64,000 bases of DNA from Streptomyces sp. Ag109_O5-10 (GCF_900105755.1 NZ_FNTQ01000001.1:9330051-9394050); one strand, 5' to 3'. Shown: positions 27,751 through 37,237, numbered from the stretch's first letter. The notes: generated by a model from the letters alone, not told the origin. Made by a program: numbers and translations.

Positions 27751-28269
27751 TTGAGCCCACGCAGCACGCCCCCGAACGAGGTGCACGTGGCGCAGCTCCT
27801 CGTGTCGCCGGTGCACCGTTTCTCCGGACGGCCGGCGCAAGGACCATCCCCAGACCCGGCCGGCGGACTGGTGCCGGAAATCCACGTCCGCAGCCGGCTC
27901 GGGATCGTGGGCGACCGGTACTTCGCCCAACCAGCCCACCGGGACGCATCCGTGACCATCATGTCCGAGGAGAACCTGCCCACCGGCATCGACCCGGCCG
28001 CCGGCCTTCAGCAGACCCGGCGGAACATCCTGCTCCGAGGCGTCGACATCGACGCCTACGTAGGGTGGACGGTCTGCCTGGACACCGGCGCCGGCCCCGT
28101 TGTCTTCGCCGTCAACCGCGCTGCACGCCCTTGCGCGTGGATGGACGCCGTCATAGGCCCCGGCGCGCAGCGCGCCATGCGGGGCAAGGGCGGCGTACGG
28201 TGCACACCGCTGTCGGACGGCGTGCTCCGCACCGGCCGCGCGGACTTCCACGCCGTCAGCCCCAGCTGA
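27751..28269 (+). CDS. MOSC-domain-like protein
   Basis: 172 residues related to MOSC (molybdenum cofactor sulfurase C-terminal-like) proteins. LGIVGDRYFAQPAHRDASVT carries the GDRH/Y-type turn, TIMSEENLPTGIDPAAGLQQ follows, and TRRNILLRGVDIDAYVGWTV is the RRN-type motif typical of the domain. The conserved Cys expected near CAWMDA is present (RPCAWMDAVIGPGAQRAM). The TTG start is chosen for AAGGAGGA ten bases upstream. MOSC proteins handle Mo-cofactor- or sulfur-dependent reduction; the partner is not visible nearby. Confidence 0.8.
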   Translation: MSPRSTPPNEVHVAQLLVSPVHRFSGRPAQGPSPDPAGGLVPEIHVRSRLGIVGDRYFAQPAHRDASVTIMSEENLPTGIDPAAGLQQTRRNILLRGVDIDAYVGWTVCLDTGAGPVVFAVNRAARPCAWMDAVIGPGAQRAMRGKGGVRCTPLSDGVLRTGRADFHAVSPS

Positions 28270-28559
28270 CAGACACCGAGCCCGGTGGCACCCCACCACA
28301 ACGCCCCGCGCCAGCTCGTCCAGAAGACAGCGGTAAGAACGTGCCCCGAGTGGGCGCTGACCCTACAACCGCGCTTCACCCGGCTCTGGAGGACCCGCCG
28401 TACCAAGACGCGCTCACCCGCTCGAGCGTGGCACGGAGCGCGAACGGCGCCAGGCACCGTGAAACTGGCCAGGCACCACCACCACAACCGCACGCGTCCC
28501 GCGCCGCGCGGCGATCGGCCTACCTCGGCCGCGGGTCGGCGCCGCCGGAAAGGAAGCCC

Positions 28560-29086
28560 ATGGGAAACGACACCTGGGCCACGAGAGCCGCCCGCCTGGG
28601 CTGCGCCACACTCGTCGACGCCATGGGCCGAGCCCACGTCCCTGCCATGGCGAGTCGAGTCCCGACCCCCCTCGCCCCCTGTTCGTACCTGCGGCCACCA
28701 TCTCCTACCTGCCCTACCGTGAGGACCAGGTAGCAGCCGACCGCGACTTCAGGCACTACTTCTACGGGGCGCTTGGAACCGGGTCCCCGGCCGACCAGGT
28801 GCTCGTCCTCTCCAGCGGCGGCTACCCCGACGTGTCCCACGGAGGCGGCACCAAACTCGCCAGGGCTGACGGTGCGGGACTCGCCGGCATCCTGACTGAT
28901 GGGAGGCTGCGGGACTTCGGCCAGCTCCGCGACTACGACTTCGCCATGTGGTGCAAGGGGGAAGCAGTCCGCTGGGGTGGCGACACGGTGATGCCCCACG
29001 CCTTCGGCGAAGCCGTCGAGATCTCCGGCGCCTGGCAACTCGCTCCGCGTCCCGGCCCCGCCGGCCGCTTCGCATTCACGCAGTGA
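28560..29086 (+). pseudogene. RraA/dimethylmenaquinone-methyltransferase-like protein, frameshifted
   Basis: Starts MGNDTWATRAARLGCATLVD after GAAAGGAAG and reads correctly to VPTPLAP. A C-rich run (about 28665-28690) then shifts the frame and the protein resumes as FVPAATISYLPYREDQVAAD, with ADQVLVLSSGGYPDVSHGGG and GLAGILTDGRLRDFGQLRDY, the RraA-type GG and DGxxRD ligand-site motifs. RraA-like proteins act as aldolases or bind RNase E. One single-base change separates this from an intact gene. Confidence 0.75.
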
Positions 29087-29261
29087 GCCGGTCGCACTGG
29101 CGGCGCAGACGCCAAGCCGTCGCCCGCAGCTGCCACTTCCGGCGACGAGTCCACTCGTTGGAGGGGCAGTCCGGCAAGACCACCCCTGACACACCATCAG
29201 CGAACTACACTCCGGACGACGCCTCGCTGCTGGAGTACTAGAAGGGCTGGACCGACGAACA

Positions 29262-29652
29262 CTACGCGGGGTGACCTGCACAGCCCCGTAGGGGTGTTCG
29301 GTCTCACGATGCCGGAGGCCGCCTCGCCGACCCCGGCGGCAAACTGCCGTATCACCGGTCGGGCGCCTTCTACACCGACGACGTCGGTCTGGAGGGCGAG
29401 TCACTCCGGGGAGTCTTGGACTACGTCATCGCCATCAGCTACAACCGCCTGCCCGGTACGTCACCGATGGACGGCACCGAGCCCTTGGGCGAGAGCCGGT
29501 GCGGGGGCATATGGATCCACGTCGACCACGGCGGTCCCACGCCCGCCTGGGTCAGCATCTCCAAGGCGCACATGAAGCAGCTGCTGCGCACGCTGGATCC
29601 CGCCGACCACCCCGTCGTGGTCATGGGCGACGCGGCCACCCTCGCACGATGA
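29262..29652 (+). pseudogene. L,D-transpeptidase (YkuD) remnant lacking the catalytic Cys
   Basis: Encodes GVFGLT, then (one frame over) GGRLADPGGKLPYHRSGAFY, VLDYVIAISYNRLPGTSPMD and GGIWIHVDHGGPTPAWVSIS. The last should be the SHGC-type catalytic motif (family: HVDxGxPTxGCVS); here the Cys position is Trp. The following HMKQLLRTLDPADHPVVVMG is intact. Stop codons and shifts interrupt the N-terminal part (from about 29230). It would have crosslinked peptidoglycan outside the cell. Confidence 0.7.
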
Positions 29653-29689
29653 CGATCCCCAGGTCCGCAGGAGCAATCGTGTCCCCTTC

Positions 29690-30421
29690 TCTCCCGCCTC
29701 ACCGTGATCGTCTCTGCGGCAGCCGGTGTGTCGGTCCTCAACGCCTGTGCGGGCCCCGACTGCGGTGCCACGTCCTCCGCGCGGGTCGGTGACTTTCAGC
29801 AAACCGGTCGCCGAAAAGGAGGCGGTCGAACGCGGCATACGCGTCACCGACGACAGCGGCCGGTGGATCGTCGGCCGCTGGTTTCGGCGACCGGCGCCTG
29901 CACCTGCGCCCGCAGACGTACTGGAAGGCGCACACCCGCGTCACCCTGAGCCTCCACCTGAACGGTGTGAAGGGCGCCACGGACGCGTACGGCACCCAGG
30001 AAAAGACCGTCCGTTTCCCCATCGGCCGCCATCAGGTCTCCACCATCGCCGCCGCCTTGCACACGATACGCGTCGTCCGTGACGGCCGGACGGTCCGTAC
30101 CGTCCCGATCACCTCCGGCGCGCCGGGCCGCACCACCTGCAACGGGCAAATGGTGATCTCCGAGAAGCTCAGATCCACGCGGATGGACGGCGCGACCGTG
30201 TCCCGCATGCCATGCGCCCATCCACCTCCGGCACCTTCATCCATGGCGACTACTGGGCTCCTGACTCCGTCTTCGGGCACGTCGGCGTGAGCCACGGCTG
30301 TGTGGGCCTGGACGATGTCCGCGGCGGCGGCGAGCCCACCCACGACGCCGCCTGGTTCTACGACAACTCGCTCATCGGCGGCGTGGAGCACTCCCGCGAT
30401 CACGCCATCGTTGCGCGGTAA
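29690..30421 (+). pseudogene. Lipoprotein L,D-transpeptidase, multiply frameshifted
   Basis: A lipoprotein-like start (LTVIVSAAAGVSVLNAC, lipobox LNAC) is followed, in changing frames, by VTFSKPVAEKEAVERGIRV, LRPQTYWKAHTRVTLSLHLN, DGRTVRTVPITSGAPGRTTC and finally SGTFIHGDYWAPDSVFGHVG plus VSHGCVGLDDVRGG. This is the LdtMt2-type architecture (Ig-like domains plus YkuD). The catalytic SHGC is kept, but about 20 codons are missing near 30205 and at least three frame changes occur. It lies directly behind another YkuD remnant. Confidence 0.75.
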
Positions 30422-31088
30422 TCAGGATGCGCTACGGCAGGCCTGAAGAAGTCACGGTCCTGGGTGGCACGGTTTCGGACAGCGACAGGAAGCGGAATCT
30501 CCTCTTCATCGGGGTGGGGCTGCGAACCCGTTTCACATCTCACGACGCTACGAGGTCAGGGCGAACCGATTCGACGCAAGAGATTCGACGGGATTTCACG
30601 TCCGGCGTTGCGCAGGCCAGTCGCGTAGTGCGAAGCGCAAACGGCTTCAATCCCCGTGCGCGGGCGCCTGCTTCGGCGAGTGGCTTTCGCCCCGGTGCTC
30701 CGTGATCTGGTTCTGCTCGGAGTCCTTCCTGTTCAGTGGCCTGATGAAGGGGCATCCGTAGGTTCGGTGGCCGGCCGTCGGCGACACTCGCGCGGCCCCG
30801 GCACCGTCGCGGCAGTAGGCCGGGCCGCGGCCCGGGCCCGTTCCATCGCAACTTTTCGTGCTTCCCAAGAGCTTGCGAACCGTGGCAATCAGCAGTCGAA
30901 TCGATTCCGCAGCAAGCACCGCAGGAAGGGTCTCCCGGCCCTTGGCACCCTTTGTGGGACCGGTAGCACCGCCATCCCCGATGTCTCTCGGCAATCCCAC
31001 TGCACCACGGCACGTTCAGGTGCTTCGGCATGTGTCACCGCCACCACCGCGACCCGACCGGGTTGCACCGGCACGGTAGGGAGTCCAG
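30422..31088. other. Upstream region of the glycosidase cluster
   Basis: 667 bases with no supported gene. CGATTCGACG occurs twice 17 bases apart near 30565-30595, the only short repeat I could pick out. The cluster's first promoter must lie here. AGGGAG lies seven bases before the 31089 ATG. Confidence 0.4.
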
Positions 31089-32687
31089 ATGGGAACCACA
31101 CGTACAAGGCGCCGTCTGCTGCCCAGGCGCGACAGCGTCGAGCGGTTACTCGCGGCGGTACAGCACCGTGGCGTGACCCGAAGCGCATCGCCTCGGACAC
31201 ATCTCCCTCCGTCGGCGGGCACGGCCCGTTCCCGGTGGAAGACGGTCGCCCGGGCGGGGGCCGCAGCCGCGCTCGTCGCCGGTGCTCTGGCCGGCGCCAC
31301 GGCCACGGCCGGCACAGCTCAGGCCGCCACGTCCGGGCCCTGTGACATCTACGCGGCAGGGGGCACGCCCTGCGTGGCGGCGCACAGCACCACCCGAGCG
31401 CTGTACGCCTCGTACAACGGGCCGCTGTACCAGGTCCGGCGCGCCTCCGACAACTCCACCCGCGACATCGGGGTCCTGAGCGCGGGCGGGTATGCCGACG
31501 CCGCCGCCCAGGACTCGTTCTGCTCGGGGACGTCCTGCCTGATCACGGTCATCTACGACCAGTCCGGCCGGAACAACAACCTCACCCAGGCACCCGGCGG
31601 CGGTGCCGCGGGGGGACCCGACAACCTCGCGAACGCGACCGCCGCGCCCACCACGGTGGGCGGACACAAGGCTTACGGCGTATTCGTGGCGCCCGGTACG
31701 GGCTACCGGAACAACCACACGAACGGCATCGCCACCGGGGACAACGCCGAGGGCATGTACGCGATCTTCGACGGCACGCACTACAACGGCGGCTGCTGCT
31801 TCGACTACGGCAACGCCGAGACGGACAGCAACGACGACGGGAACGGCACGATGGAGGCCATTTACTTCGGCAACATCAAGGTGTGGGGGTACGGTTCGGG
31901 CAACGGTCCGTGGATCATGGCCGACCTGGAGAACGGCCTCTTCTCCGGCGTGAACCAGCATTACAACGCCAACGACCCGACCATCAACTACCGCTACACG
32001 ACCGCCATCATCAAGGGTGGCCCGAATCACTGGGCGATCCGTGGTGGCAACGCGCAGTCCGGCGGCCTGGCCACGTTCTACGACGGAGTACGCCCCAACG
32101 TCTCCGGATACAACCCGATGCGCAAGCAGGGCGCCATCATCCTGGGCACCGGCGGCGACAACAGCAAGGGTGCCCAAGGCACCTTCTACGAGGGCGTGAT
32201 GACCTCCGGCTACCCGTCGGACGCCACGGAGAACGCCGTCCAGGCCAACATCACCGCAGTCGGGTACGGCAACTCCGCGGGGGGCGGGACGAGTACCGGC
32301 GCGCTGCACGCGGTGGGCGCGGGCAAGTGCCTGGACGTGCCGAACTCCTCCACCACGGCCGGCACACAACTGCAGATCTGGGACTGCAGCGGCGGCGCCA
32401 ACCAGACGTGGACCCACACCTCCTCGGGCCAGCTGACCGTCTACAGCGGCAGCAGCCAGATGTGCCTGGACGCGTACGACAACCAGACGTCCGCCGGCAC
32501 GAAGGTGGTGACCTGGCCGTGCAACGGGGGTGCCAACCAGCAGTGGCAGGTGAACGCGGACGGCACCGTCACCGGCCTCCAGTCCGGGCTGTGCCTCGAC
32601 GTCACCGGCGCTTCCACGGCCAACGGCGCCTTGGCGGAACTCTGGCCGTGCAACGGTGGATCCAACCAGCGATGGAGCCTCACCTGA
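31089..32687 (+). CDS. GH54 alpha-L-arabinofuranosidase with ricin/CBM13 domain
   Basis: Secreted enzyme of 532 residues that should release arabinose from arabinoxylan or arabinan. After a long N-region and export signal (ALVAGALAGATATAGTAQA), the GH54 domain begins GPCDIYAAGGTPCVAAHSTT and contains GGCCFDYGNAETDSNDDG with the family's nucleophile Glu in the YGNAE stretch, then GGNAQSGGLATFYDG. From about residue 400 three QxW-type beta-trefoil repeats follow (KCLDVPNSSTTAGTQLQIWD, MCLDAYDNQ, LCLDVTGASTANGALAELWP) forming a CBM13 lectin. First gene of the glycosidase cluster. Two further GH54 genes follow at 36107 and 38951. Confidence 0.92.
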   Translation: MGTTRTRRRLLPRRDSVERLLAAVQHRGVTRSASPRTHLPPSAGTARSRWKTVARAGAAAALVAGALAGATATAGTAQAATSGPCDIYAAGGTPCVAAHSTTRALYASYNGPLYQVRRASDNSTRDIGVLSAGGYADAAAQDSFCSGTSCLITVIYDQSGRNNNLTQAPGGGAAGGPDNLANATAAPTTVGGHKAYGVFVAPGTGYRNNHTNGIATGDNAEGMYAIFDGTHYNGGCCFDYGNAETDSNDDGNGTMEAIYFGNIKVWGYGSGNGPWIMADLENGLFSGVNQHYNANDPTINYRYTTAIIKGGPNHWAIRGGNAQSGGLATFYDGVRPNVSGYNPMRKQGAIILGTGGDNSKGAQGTFYEGVMTSGYPSDATENAVQANITAVGYGNSAGGGTSTGALHAVGAGKCLDVPNSSTTAGTQLQIWDCSGGANQTWTHTSSGQLTVYSGSSQMCLDAYDNQTSAGTKVVTWPCNGGANQQWQVNADGTVTGLQSGLCLDVTGASTANGALAELWPCNGGSNQRWSLT

Positions 32688-32703
32688 CCTGAAGGGCTCC
32701 GGT

Positions 32704-32730
32704 CCGGGGCCGGCCCACCACCGGCCCCGG
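32704..32730. terminator. GC-rich hairpin after the first GH54 gene
   Basis: CCGGGGCCGG-CCCACCA-CCGGCCCCGG is a perfect 10-bp stem with a 7-base loop 17 bases after the stop codon. Confidence 0.7.
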
Positions 32731-32814
32731 GCCACTCGTCACCGGCTGCTGACGCCGGCCCCCGGACGCGGCACCTCGCGGGAACGTCACCGCGGAGCAG
32801 CCGTTCTCCGGTAT

Positions 32815-33042
32815 GTCCGGTGGTTCGACGGCCGTTGGTACGCCCGCATCGTGCAGCAGGCCCCGGGCGGAGCGGCCGGCTGTCTGTGGCCGCCGGTGTG
32901 GCAGGCAGAGGGCTCGGCCTCCTTCCGGGAACAGCACGGCGGCCTGCGCCTGGACGTCCACGGCGGTGCCCGCAGCCCCGGCCGGAAACCGCACCGAGGG
33001 CCCTGCGAGAACGCAGCCGGCACTCACCAGGACGTCAGCCCC
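32815..33042 (+). pseudogene. Orphan ricin/CBM13 remnant
   Basis: The frame reads IVQQAPGGAAGCLWPPVWQA, then GGLRLDVHGGARSPGRKPHR and CENAAGTHQDVS. This aligns along its length with the C-terminal end of the GH-A-type hydrolase at 40601 (IVQQAPGPAANALWLPVRQS, SGLCLDVYGAGSTPG, CKNAPGTNQDF). The Cys of LCLDV is replaced by Arg and there is no catalytic domain or start. It is a leftover of a lost paralogue or of a duplication within the cluster. Confidence 0.75.
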
Positions 33043-33107
33043 ACCCGACCGTTCGATTCGTGTGCTCGTTCTCCCCACCCACTGTCCCGCACCAGTGAGG
33101 AACGCTC

Positions 33108-34256
33108 ATGAAGAAGTGCTCGGTGTCCCTTGCCGCCGCGCTGACGGCCGCACTCGCCATCGGCGCGGCACCACCCGCGGCGTCCGCCACCGCCACCGGG
33201 GCGTTGCACTCCGCCGAAGGTGCCGCCACCGCGCCCGCCCCCCTGCGGCTGATGCCGCTGGGTGACTCGATCACCTGGGGCGTCGGCAGCCCGTCCGGGA
33301 ACAGCTACCGCGGTTTCCTGGGGAACCAGCTGTCGGCCGAGGGGCATGCTCTGGACTTCGTCGGCTCGGGCCGCAACGGCACCATGTCCGACCCGGACAA
33401 CGAAGGCCACTCCGGCTGGCGGATCGACCAGACCGCCGGCATCGCCGACTCCGTGCTGGCTGGTTACCGCCCCAACGTGGTCACTCTGGAGATCGGCACC
33501 AATGACCTGAACGGCAATTACCAGGTCCCGACCGCCCCCGACCGGCTCCGCGCGCTCATCGACCAGATCACCCGCGATGCCCCCGACGCGACCGTCCTCG
33601 TCGGCACCGTGATCGTCTCCACCAGCGGCACCGAGGAGGCCGTCCGTCCCGAGTTCAACGCCAGGCTCCCCGGAATCGTGCAAGCCGAGCAGGCCGCCGG
33701 CAAACATGTACGGCTGGTGGACATGAGCGCTCTGACCAGTGCGGATCTCTCCGACGCCCTGCACCCCAACGACAACGGCTTCCGCAAGATGGCGGACGCC
33801 TTCAACGCCGGGGTCCAGGCCGCGGACGCGGCCGGCTGGATCAAGCCGCCGGCATCGGCGGGTGGTGAGGTGCGCGCCGGAATCGCGGGGAAGTGCCTCG
33901 ACGTCAACAACGGCAGCACCGTCAACGGAACCGCCGCGGACATCGCGCCATGCAACGGCTCCGTCGGACAGCAGCGGTCCGCCCTCTCCGACGGCACCCT
34001 GCGGGCGCTCGGCAAGTGCCTCGACGCAACGGGCCGCGGTACCGCCAACGGCGCGAGGATCGAGATCTGGGACTGCAACGGCGGCGGCAACCAGCAATGG
34101 CAGGCGTACAACGGCGGCTACCGCAACCCTGCCTCCGGCCGCTGCCTCGACGACTCCGGCTCGTCCACCGCCGACGGAACGCAACTGGTCCCGTGGGACT
34201 GCAACGGCGGCGCCAACCAGAAGTGGACCGAGCTGCCGGTCATCCAGGCCCAGTGA
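33108..34256 (+). CDS. Secreted SGNH/GDSL esterase with ricin/CBM13 domain
   Basis: 382 residues: signal peptide (MKKCSVSLAAALTAALAIGA to ASA), then an SGNH hydrolase with LMPLGDSITWGVGS (nucleophile Ser in block I), GHSGWRIDQT, EIGTNDLNGN (block III Asn) and DALHPNDNGF (Asp/His pair). From about residue 255 a trefoil lectin has KCLDVNNGSTVNGTAADIAP, KCLDATGRGTANG and RCLDDSGSSTADG. It likely removes acetyl groups from xylan (CE3-like by the GHSGW motif). It sits between GH54 and GH10 genes on the same strand. The ATG has GAGGAACG upstream. Confidence 0.92.
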   Translation: MKKCSVSLAAALTAALAIGAAPPAASATATGALHSAEGAATAPAPLRLMPLGDSITWGVGSPSGNSYRGFLGNQLSAEGHALDFVGSGRNGTMSDPDNEGHSGWRIDQTAGIADSVLAGYRPNVVTLEIGTNDLNGNYQVPTAPDRLRALIDQITRDAPDATVLVGTVIVSTSGTEEAVRPEFNARLPGIVQAEQAAGKHVRLVDMSALTSADLSDALHPNDNGFRKMADAFNAGVQAADAAGWIKPPASAGGEVRAGIAGKCLDVNNGSTVNGTAADIAPCNGSVGQQRSALSDGTLRALGKCLDATGRGTANGARIEIWDCNGGGNQQWQAYNGGYRNPASGRCLDDSGSSTADGTQLVPWDCNGGANQKWTELPVIQAQ

Positions 34257-34323
34257 CCCCGCCCGGGCCCGGGGCCCGACTCCCGGCCGGAGCCATCCCC
34301 CCACACAAGGAGACCGATCCCTC

Positions 34324-35792
34324 ATGTCCTGGCTCAACGAAGAGCCCCGTCCGCGCAAGATCCTGGCCCTGGCAGCCGTACTGACAGCCGCCACGGCACT
34401 GGCTCTGACCGGCCCTGCCAACCCCGCCGCCCACGCGGCCGCCGGCACACTGGGCGCGGCAGCGGCCGACACCGGCCGCTACTTCGGCACGGCCGTGGCG
34501 CCGGGAAGCTCGGTGACGCGACCTACTCGGGGATCCTGGACCGCGAGTTCAACATGATCACGCCCGAGAACGAGATGAAGTGGGACACCACCGAACCCTC
34601 TCGCGGCACCTTCAACTTCGGGCCCGGCGACCAGATCGTCAGCCACGCCACCGCACACGGGCAGAGGATGCGCGGGCATACGCTCGTTTGGCACTCTCAA
34701 CTGCCCAACTGGGTCAGTTCCATCACCGACGCGAACACCCTGCGCAGTGTGATGGACAACCACATCACCACCGAGATGACCCACTTCAAGAACAAGATCT
34801 ACGCCTGGGACGTGGTCAACGAGGCGTTCGCGGACGGCAGCAGCCAGCACCGCAGCTCGGTGTTCCAGAACGTGCTGGGCAACGGGTTCATCGAAGAGGC
34901 CTTCCGCACCGCCCGGGCCGCCGACCCGTCGGCCAGGCTCTGCTACAACGACTACAACATCGAGAACTGGTCGGACGCCAAGACCCAGGGCGTCTACGCC
35001 ATGGTGCGCGACTTCAAGTCCCGTGGCGTGCCCACCGGCTGCGTCGGCTTCCAGTCCCACTTCGGCACCGGCGGCCCGCCGTCGAGCTTCCAGACCACCC
35101 TGTCGAACTTCGCCGCGCTCGGCGTGGACGTACAGATCACCGAACTGGACATCGCGCAGGCACCGGCCACGGCGTACGCGAACACCGTCAAAGCCTGTAT
35201 GAACGTGGCCCGCTGGGCCGGCATCACCGTCTGGGGCATCCGGGACAGCGACTCCTGGCGGAGCGGGGACAACCCCCTGCTGTTCGACGGCGGAGGCAAC
35301 AAGAAGCCCGCCTACGGCTCGGTCCTGAGCGCCCTGGGCGGCGGTGGGGGCGGCAACCCGGGCGGCATCGTCCCGGGGACGGTGTACTCCTTGACAGACG
35401 TCGCCGCGGGCCGGGCGCTGGACGTGCCGGGCGGGCAGACGGCCAACGGCACGTCCCTGCAGGTCTGGGACGCCAACAGCGCCGCGAACCAGCAGTGGCG
35501 GGCGAGCCAGAACAGCGATGGTTCGTACACGCTGACGAATGTCGGCAGCGGGCGGGTTCTCGACGAGCCGGGTGGCCGGACGGGCAACGGCACGCGGATG
35601 GAGATCTGGGACGCCAACGGCGGTGCCAACCAGCACTGGCGGGCGAGCCGGAACGGCGACGGTTCGTACACCCTGACCGACGTCGCCTCCGGCAGGGCGC
35701 TGGAAGTGCCCGCAGGGCAGACCGCCGACGGAAGTCCCGTCCAGGTGTGGGACTCCGACGGCGGCGCCCATCAGCACTGGAATCTCGGGTGA
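34324..35792 (+). pseudogene. GH10 endo-xylanase with ricin domain, single-base frameshift
   Basis: The start ATG at 34324 follows AAGGAG and encodes a signal peptide, then TGRYFGTAVAPG. One base is missing at about 34503: the expected KLGDATYSGILDREFNMITP lies one frame over and continues to 35792. The catalytic domain is otherwise intact, with the acid/base Glu in WDVVNEAF and the nucleophile Glu in VQITELDIAQAP. A Gly-rich linker leads to a trefoil with three repeats (GRALDVPGGQTANGTSLQVW and so on). The internal ATG at about 34554 would yield an enzyme lacking the first beta-strand. Restoring one base would give a normal ~490-residue xylanase. Confidence 0.85.
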
Positions 35793-35896
35793 GGTGATCG
35801 GCGCGAGGTAGGCCGGAAAGCGACAACCCGCGCTCGGTACCGCAGCGGTCGCCGGGCGCGGTTCAGCCATGCCCTCACACGGCCTCATCATGACCC

Positions 35897-35911
35897 ATAC
35901 ATGGGATGTAT
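35897..35911. promoter_or_regulatory. Palindromic operator-like site 1 (ATACAT-GGG-ATGTAT)
   Basis: Perfect six-base inverted repeat with three-base spacer, 210 bases upstream of the second GH54 gene. A close copy lies 78 bases downstream. Confidence 0.6.
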
Positions 35912-35939
35912 CAAGCGCTGAATTGCCAAGAGGCTTCTA

Positions 35940-35971
35940 TTGACAGGGTGTTGGGCCTGTGGGATCACTAT
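35940..35971 (+). promoter_or_regulatory. Candidate promoter of the second GH54 gene
   Basis: TTGACA at 35940-35945 is a perfect -35 hexamer. The best -10 candidate is CACTAT at 35966-35971 (20-base spacer, longer than ideal). It lies between the two copies of the palindrome, the second of which would cover the transcription start. Confidence 0.45.
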
Positions 35972-35974
35972 GCG

Positions 35975-35987
35975 ACATGGGATGTAT
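35975..35987. promoter_or_regulatory. Palindromic operator-like site 2 (ACAT-GGG-ATGTAT)
   Basis: Shares 13 consecutive bases with site 1; the palindrome is perfect for the inner four pairs. Its position just after the presumed -10 suits repression. Confidence 0.55.
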
Positions 35988-36106
35988 GAGCGTTCCCTGT
36001 GAGTGCTCTCGGGCACGCTGACGGGAGCGGTCGACACCCCGCGCGCTCCTTCTCGGACAGGCACGGCACTCTCCGTCCCTTCCCCCCGCCCACGCGAGGA
36101 CACAGA

Positions 36107-37237
36107 ATGCAGCCTCCATCCGCTCCGCCCTGTCGCCCCACCGCTCGTGCGTCGCGCTTGTCCGCGGCGGCCGCCGTAATCGTGATGGGACTGCCGGCCG
36201 TGCTGCCGGCGACCGGGCCGACATGGTCCGCGCCGGCGTCGGCGGCACCTGCGGTGAGTCCGGCGCCCAGGGGGTCCGGCCCGTGCGACATCTACGCCGC
36301 GGGCGGTACCCCGTGCGTCGCCGCGCACAGCACGGTGCGCGCCCTCTACGGCTCGTACAACGGCCCGCTGTACCAAGTCAGGCGCGCCTCGGACAGTGCG
36401 ACCCGGGACATCGGCGTGCTGGCGCCGGGCGGCTTCGCCGACGCCGCGGCCCAGGACGCCTTCTGCGCGGGCACCAGTTGCGTGATCACGGTCGTCCGCG
36501 ACCAGTCAGGACACGGCAACGACCTGTGGTACCAGGGCTCGGCCCAGGTCCCGGGATCGAGCCAGAGCAGCCCCGCGAAGGCGACGTCCGAGTCGCTGAC
36601 CGCCGGGGGCACCAAGGCGTACTCGCTGTACATCAACCCCGGGAACAGCTACTGGCGGGACGGCCACCTGACGGGCGTGCCGACCGGTGCGGCCCCCGAG
36701 GGGGCGTACATGGTGACCAGCGGCACCCACGTCAACGGCGGCTGCTGCTTCGACTACGGCAACAGCGAGACGAGCAGGAAGGCCGACGCGGCCGGAGCGA
36801 TGGACGCGATCAACTTCGGCACCGAGTGCTGGTTCGGCGGCTGTTCTGGAAGCGGTCCCTGGGTGCAGGCCGATCTCGAATGGGGGCTGTACCCAGGCGG
36901 CAGCACGTCCTGGAACCCCAACCAGCGGGCGTTCGCCTCCAAGTTCGTCACGGCGATGCTGAAGAACAACGGCACGTCCAGGTTCGCCCTCAAGGGCGGC
37001 AACGCCCAGTCGGGCGGCCTGACCACCCTGTGGGACGGCGCGCTGCCCGGCGGATACAGCCCCATGAGGAAACAAGGGGCCATCGTCCTGGGCAGCGGCG
37101 GCGACTGCTGCAAGCCCGGCGGCGGCGCCAACCTGAGCGCCGGCACCTTCTACGAGGGAGCCGTCGTCGCAGGCTATCCCTCCGACGCGACCGACAACGC
37201 GGTGCAGGCCAACGTCACCGCCGCCAACTATCGCTGA
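36107..37237 (+). CDS. GH54 alpha-L-arabinofuranosidase, catalytic domain only
   Basis: 376 residues. The signal peptide (LSAAAAVIVMGLPAVLPATG) is followed by the GH54 fold: GPCDIYAAGGTPCVAAHSTV, CCFDYGNSETSRKADAAG (nucleophile Glu region), GGNAQSGGLTTLWDG and GTFYEGAVVAGYPSDATDNA to the end. Unlike its two paralogues it has no ricin domain. The ATG at 36107 is picked for GAGGA nine bases upstream; an in-frame GTG at 35999 would place the signal peptide too far in. It is preceded by the palindromic site pair, so it may have its own promoter within the cluster. Confidence 0.92.
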   Translation: MQPPSAPPCRPTARASRLSAAAAVIVMGLPAVLPATGPTWSAPASAAPAVSPAPRGSGPCDIYAAGGTPCVAAHSTVRALYGSYNGPLYQVRRASDSATRDIGVLAPGGFADAAAQDAFCAGTSCVITVVRDQSGHGNDLWYQGSAQVPGSSQSSPAKATSESLTAGGTKAYSLYINPGNSYWRDGHLTGVPTGAAPEGAYMVTSGTHVNGGCCFDYGNSETSRKADAAGAMDAINFGTECWFGGCSGSGPWVQADLEWGLYPGGSTSWNPNQRAFASKFVTAMLKNNGTSRFALKGGNAQSGGLTTLWDGALPGGYSPMRKQGAIVLGSGGDCCKPGGGANLSAGTFYEGAVVAGYPSDATDNAVQANVTAANYR

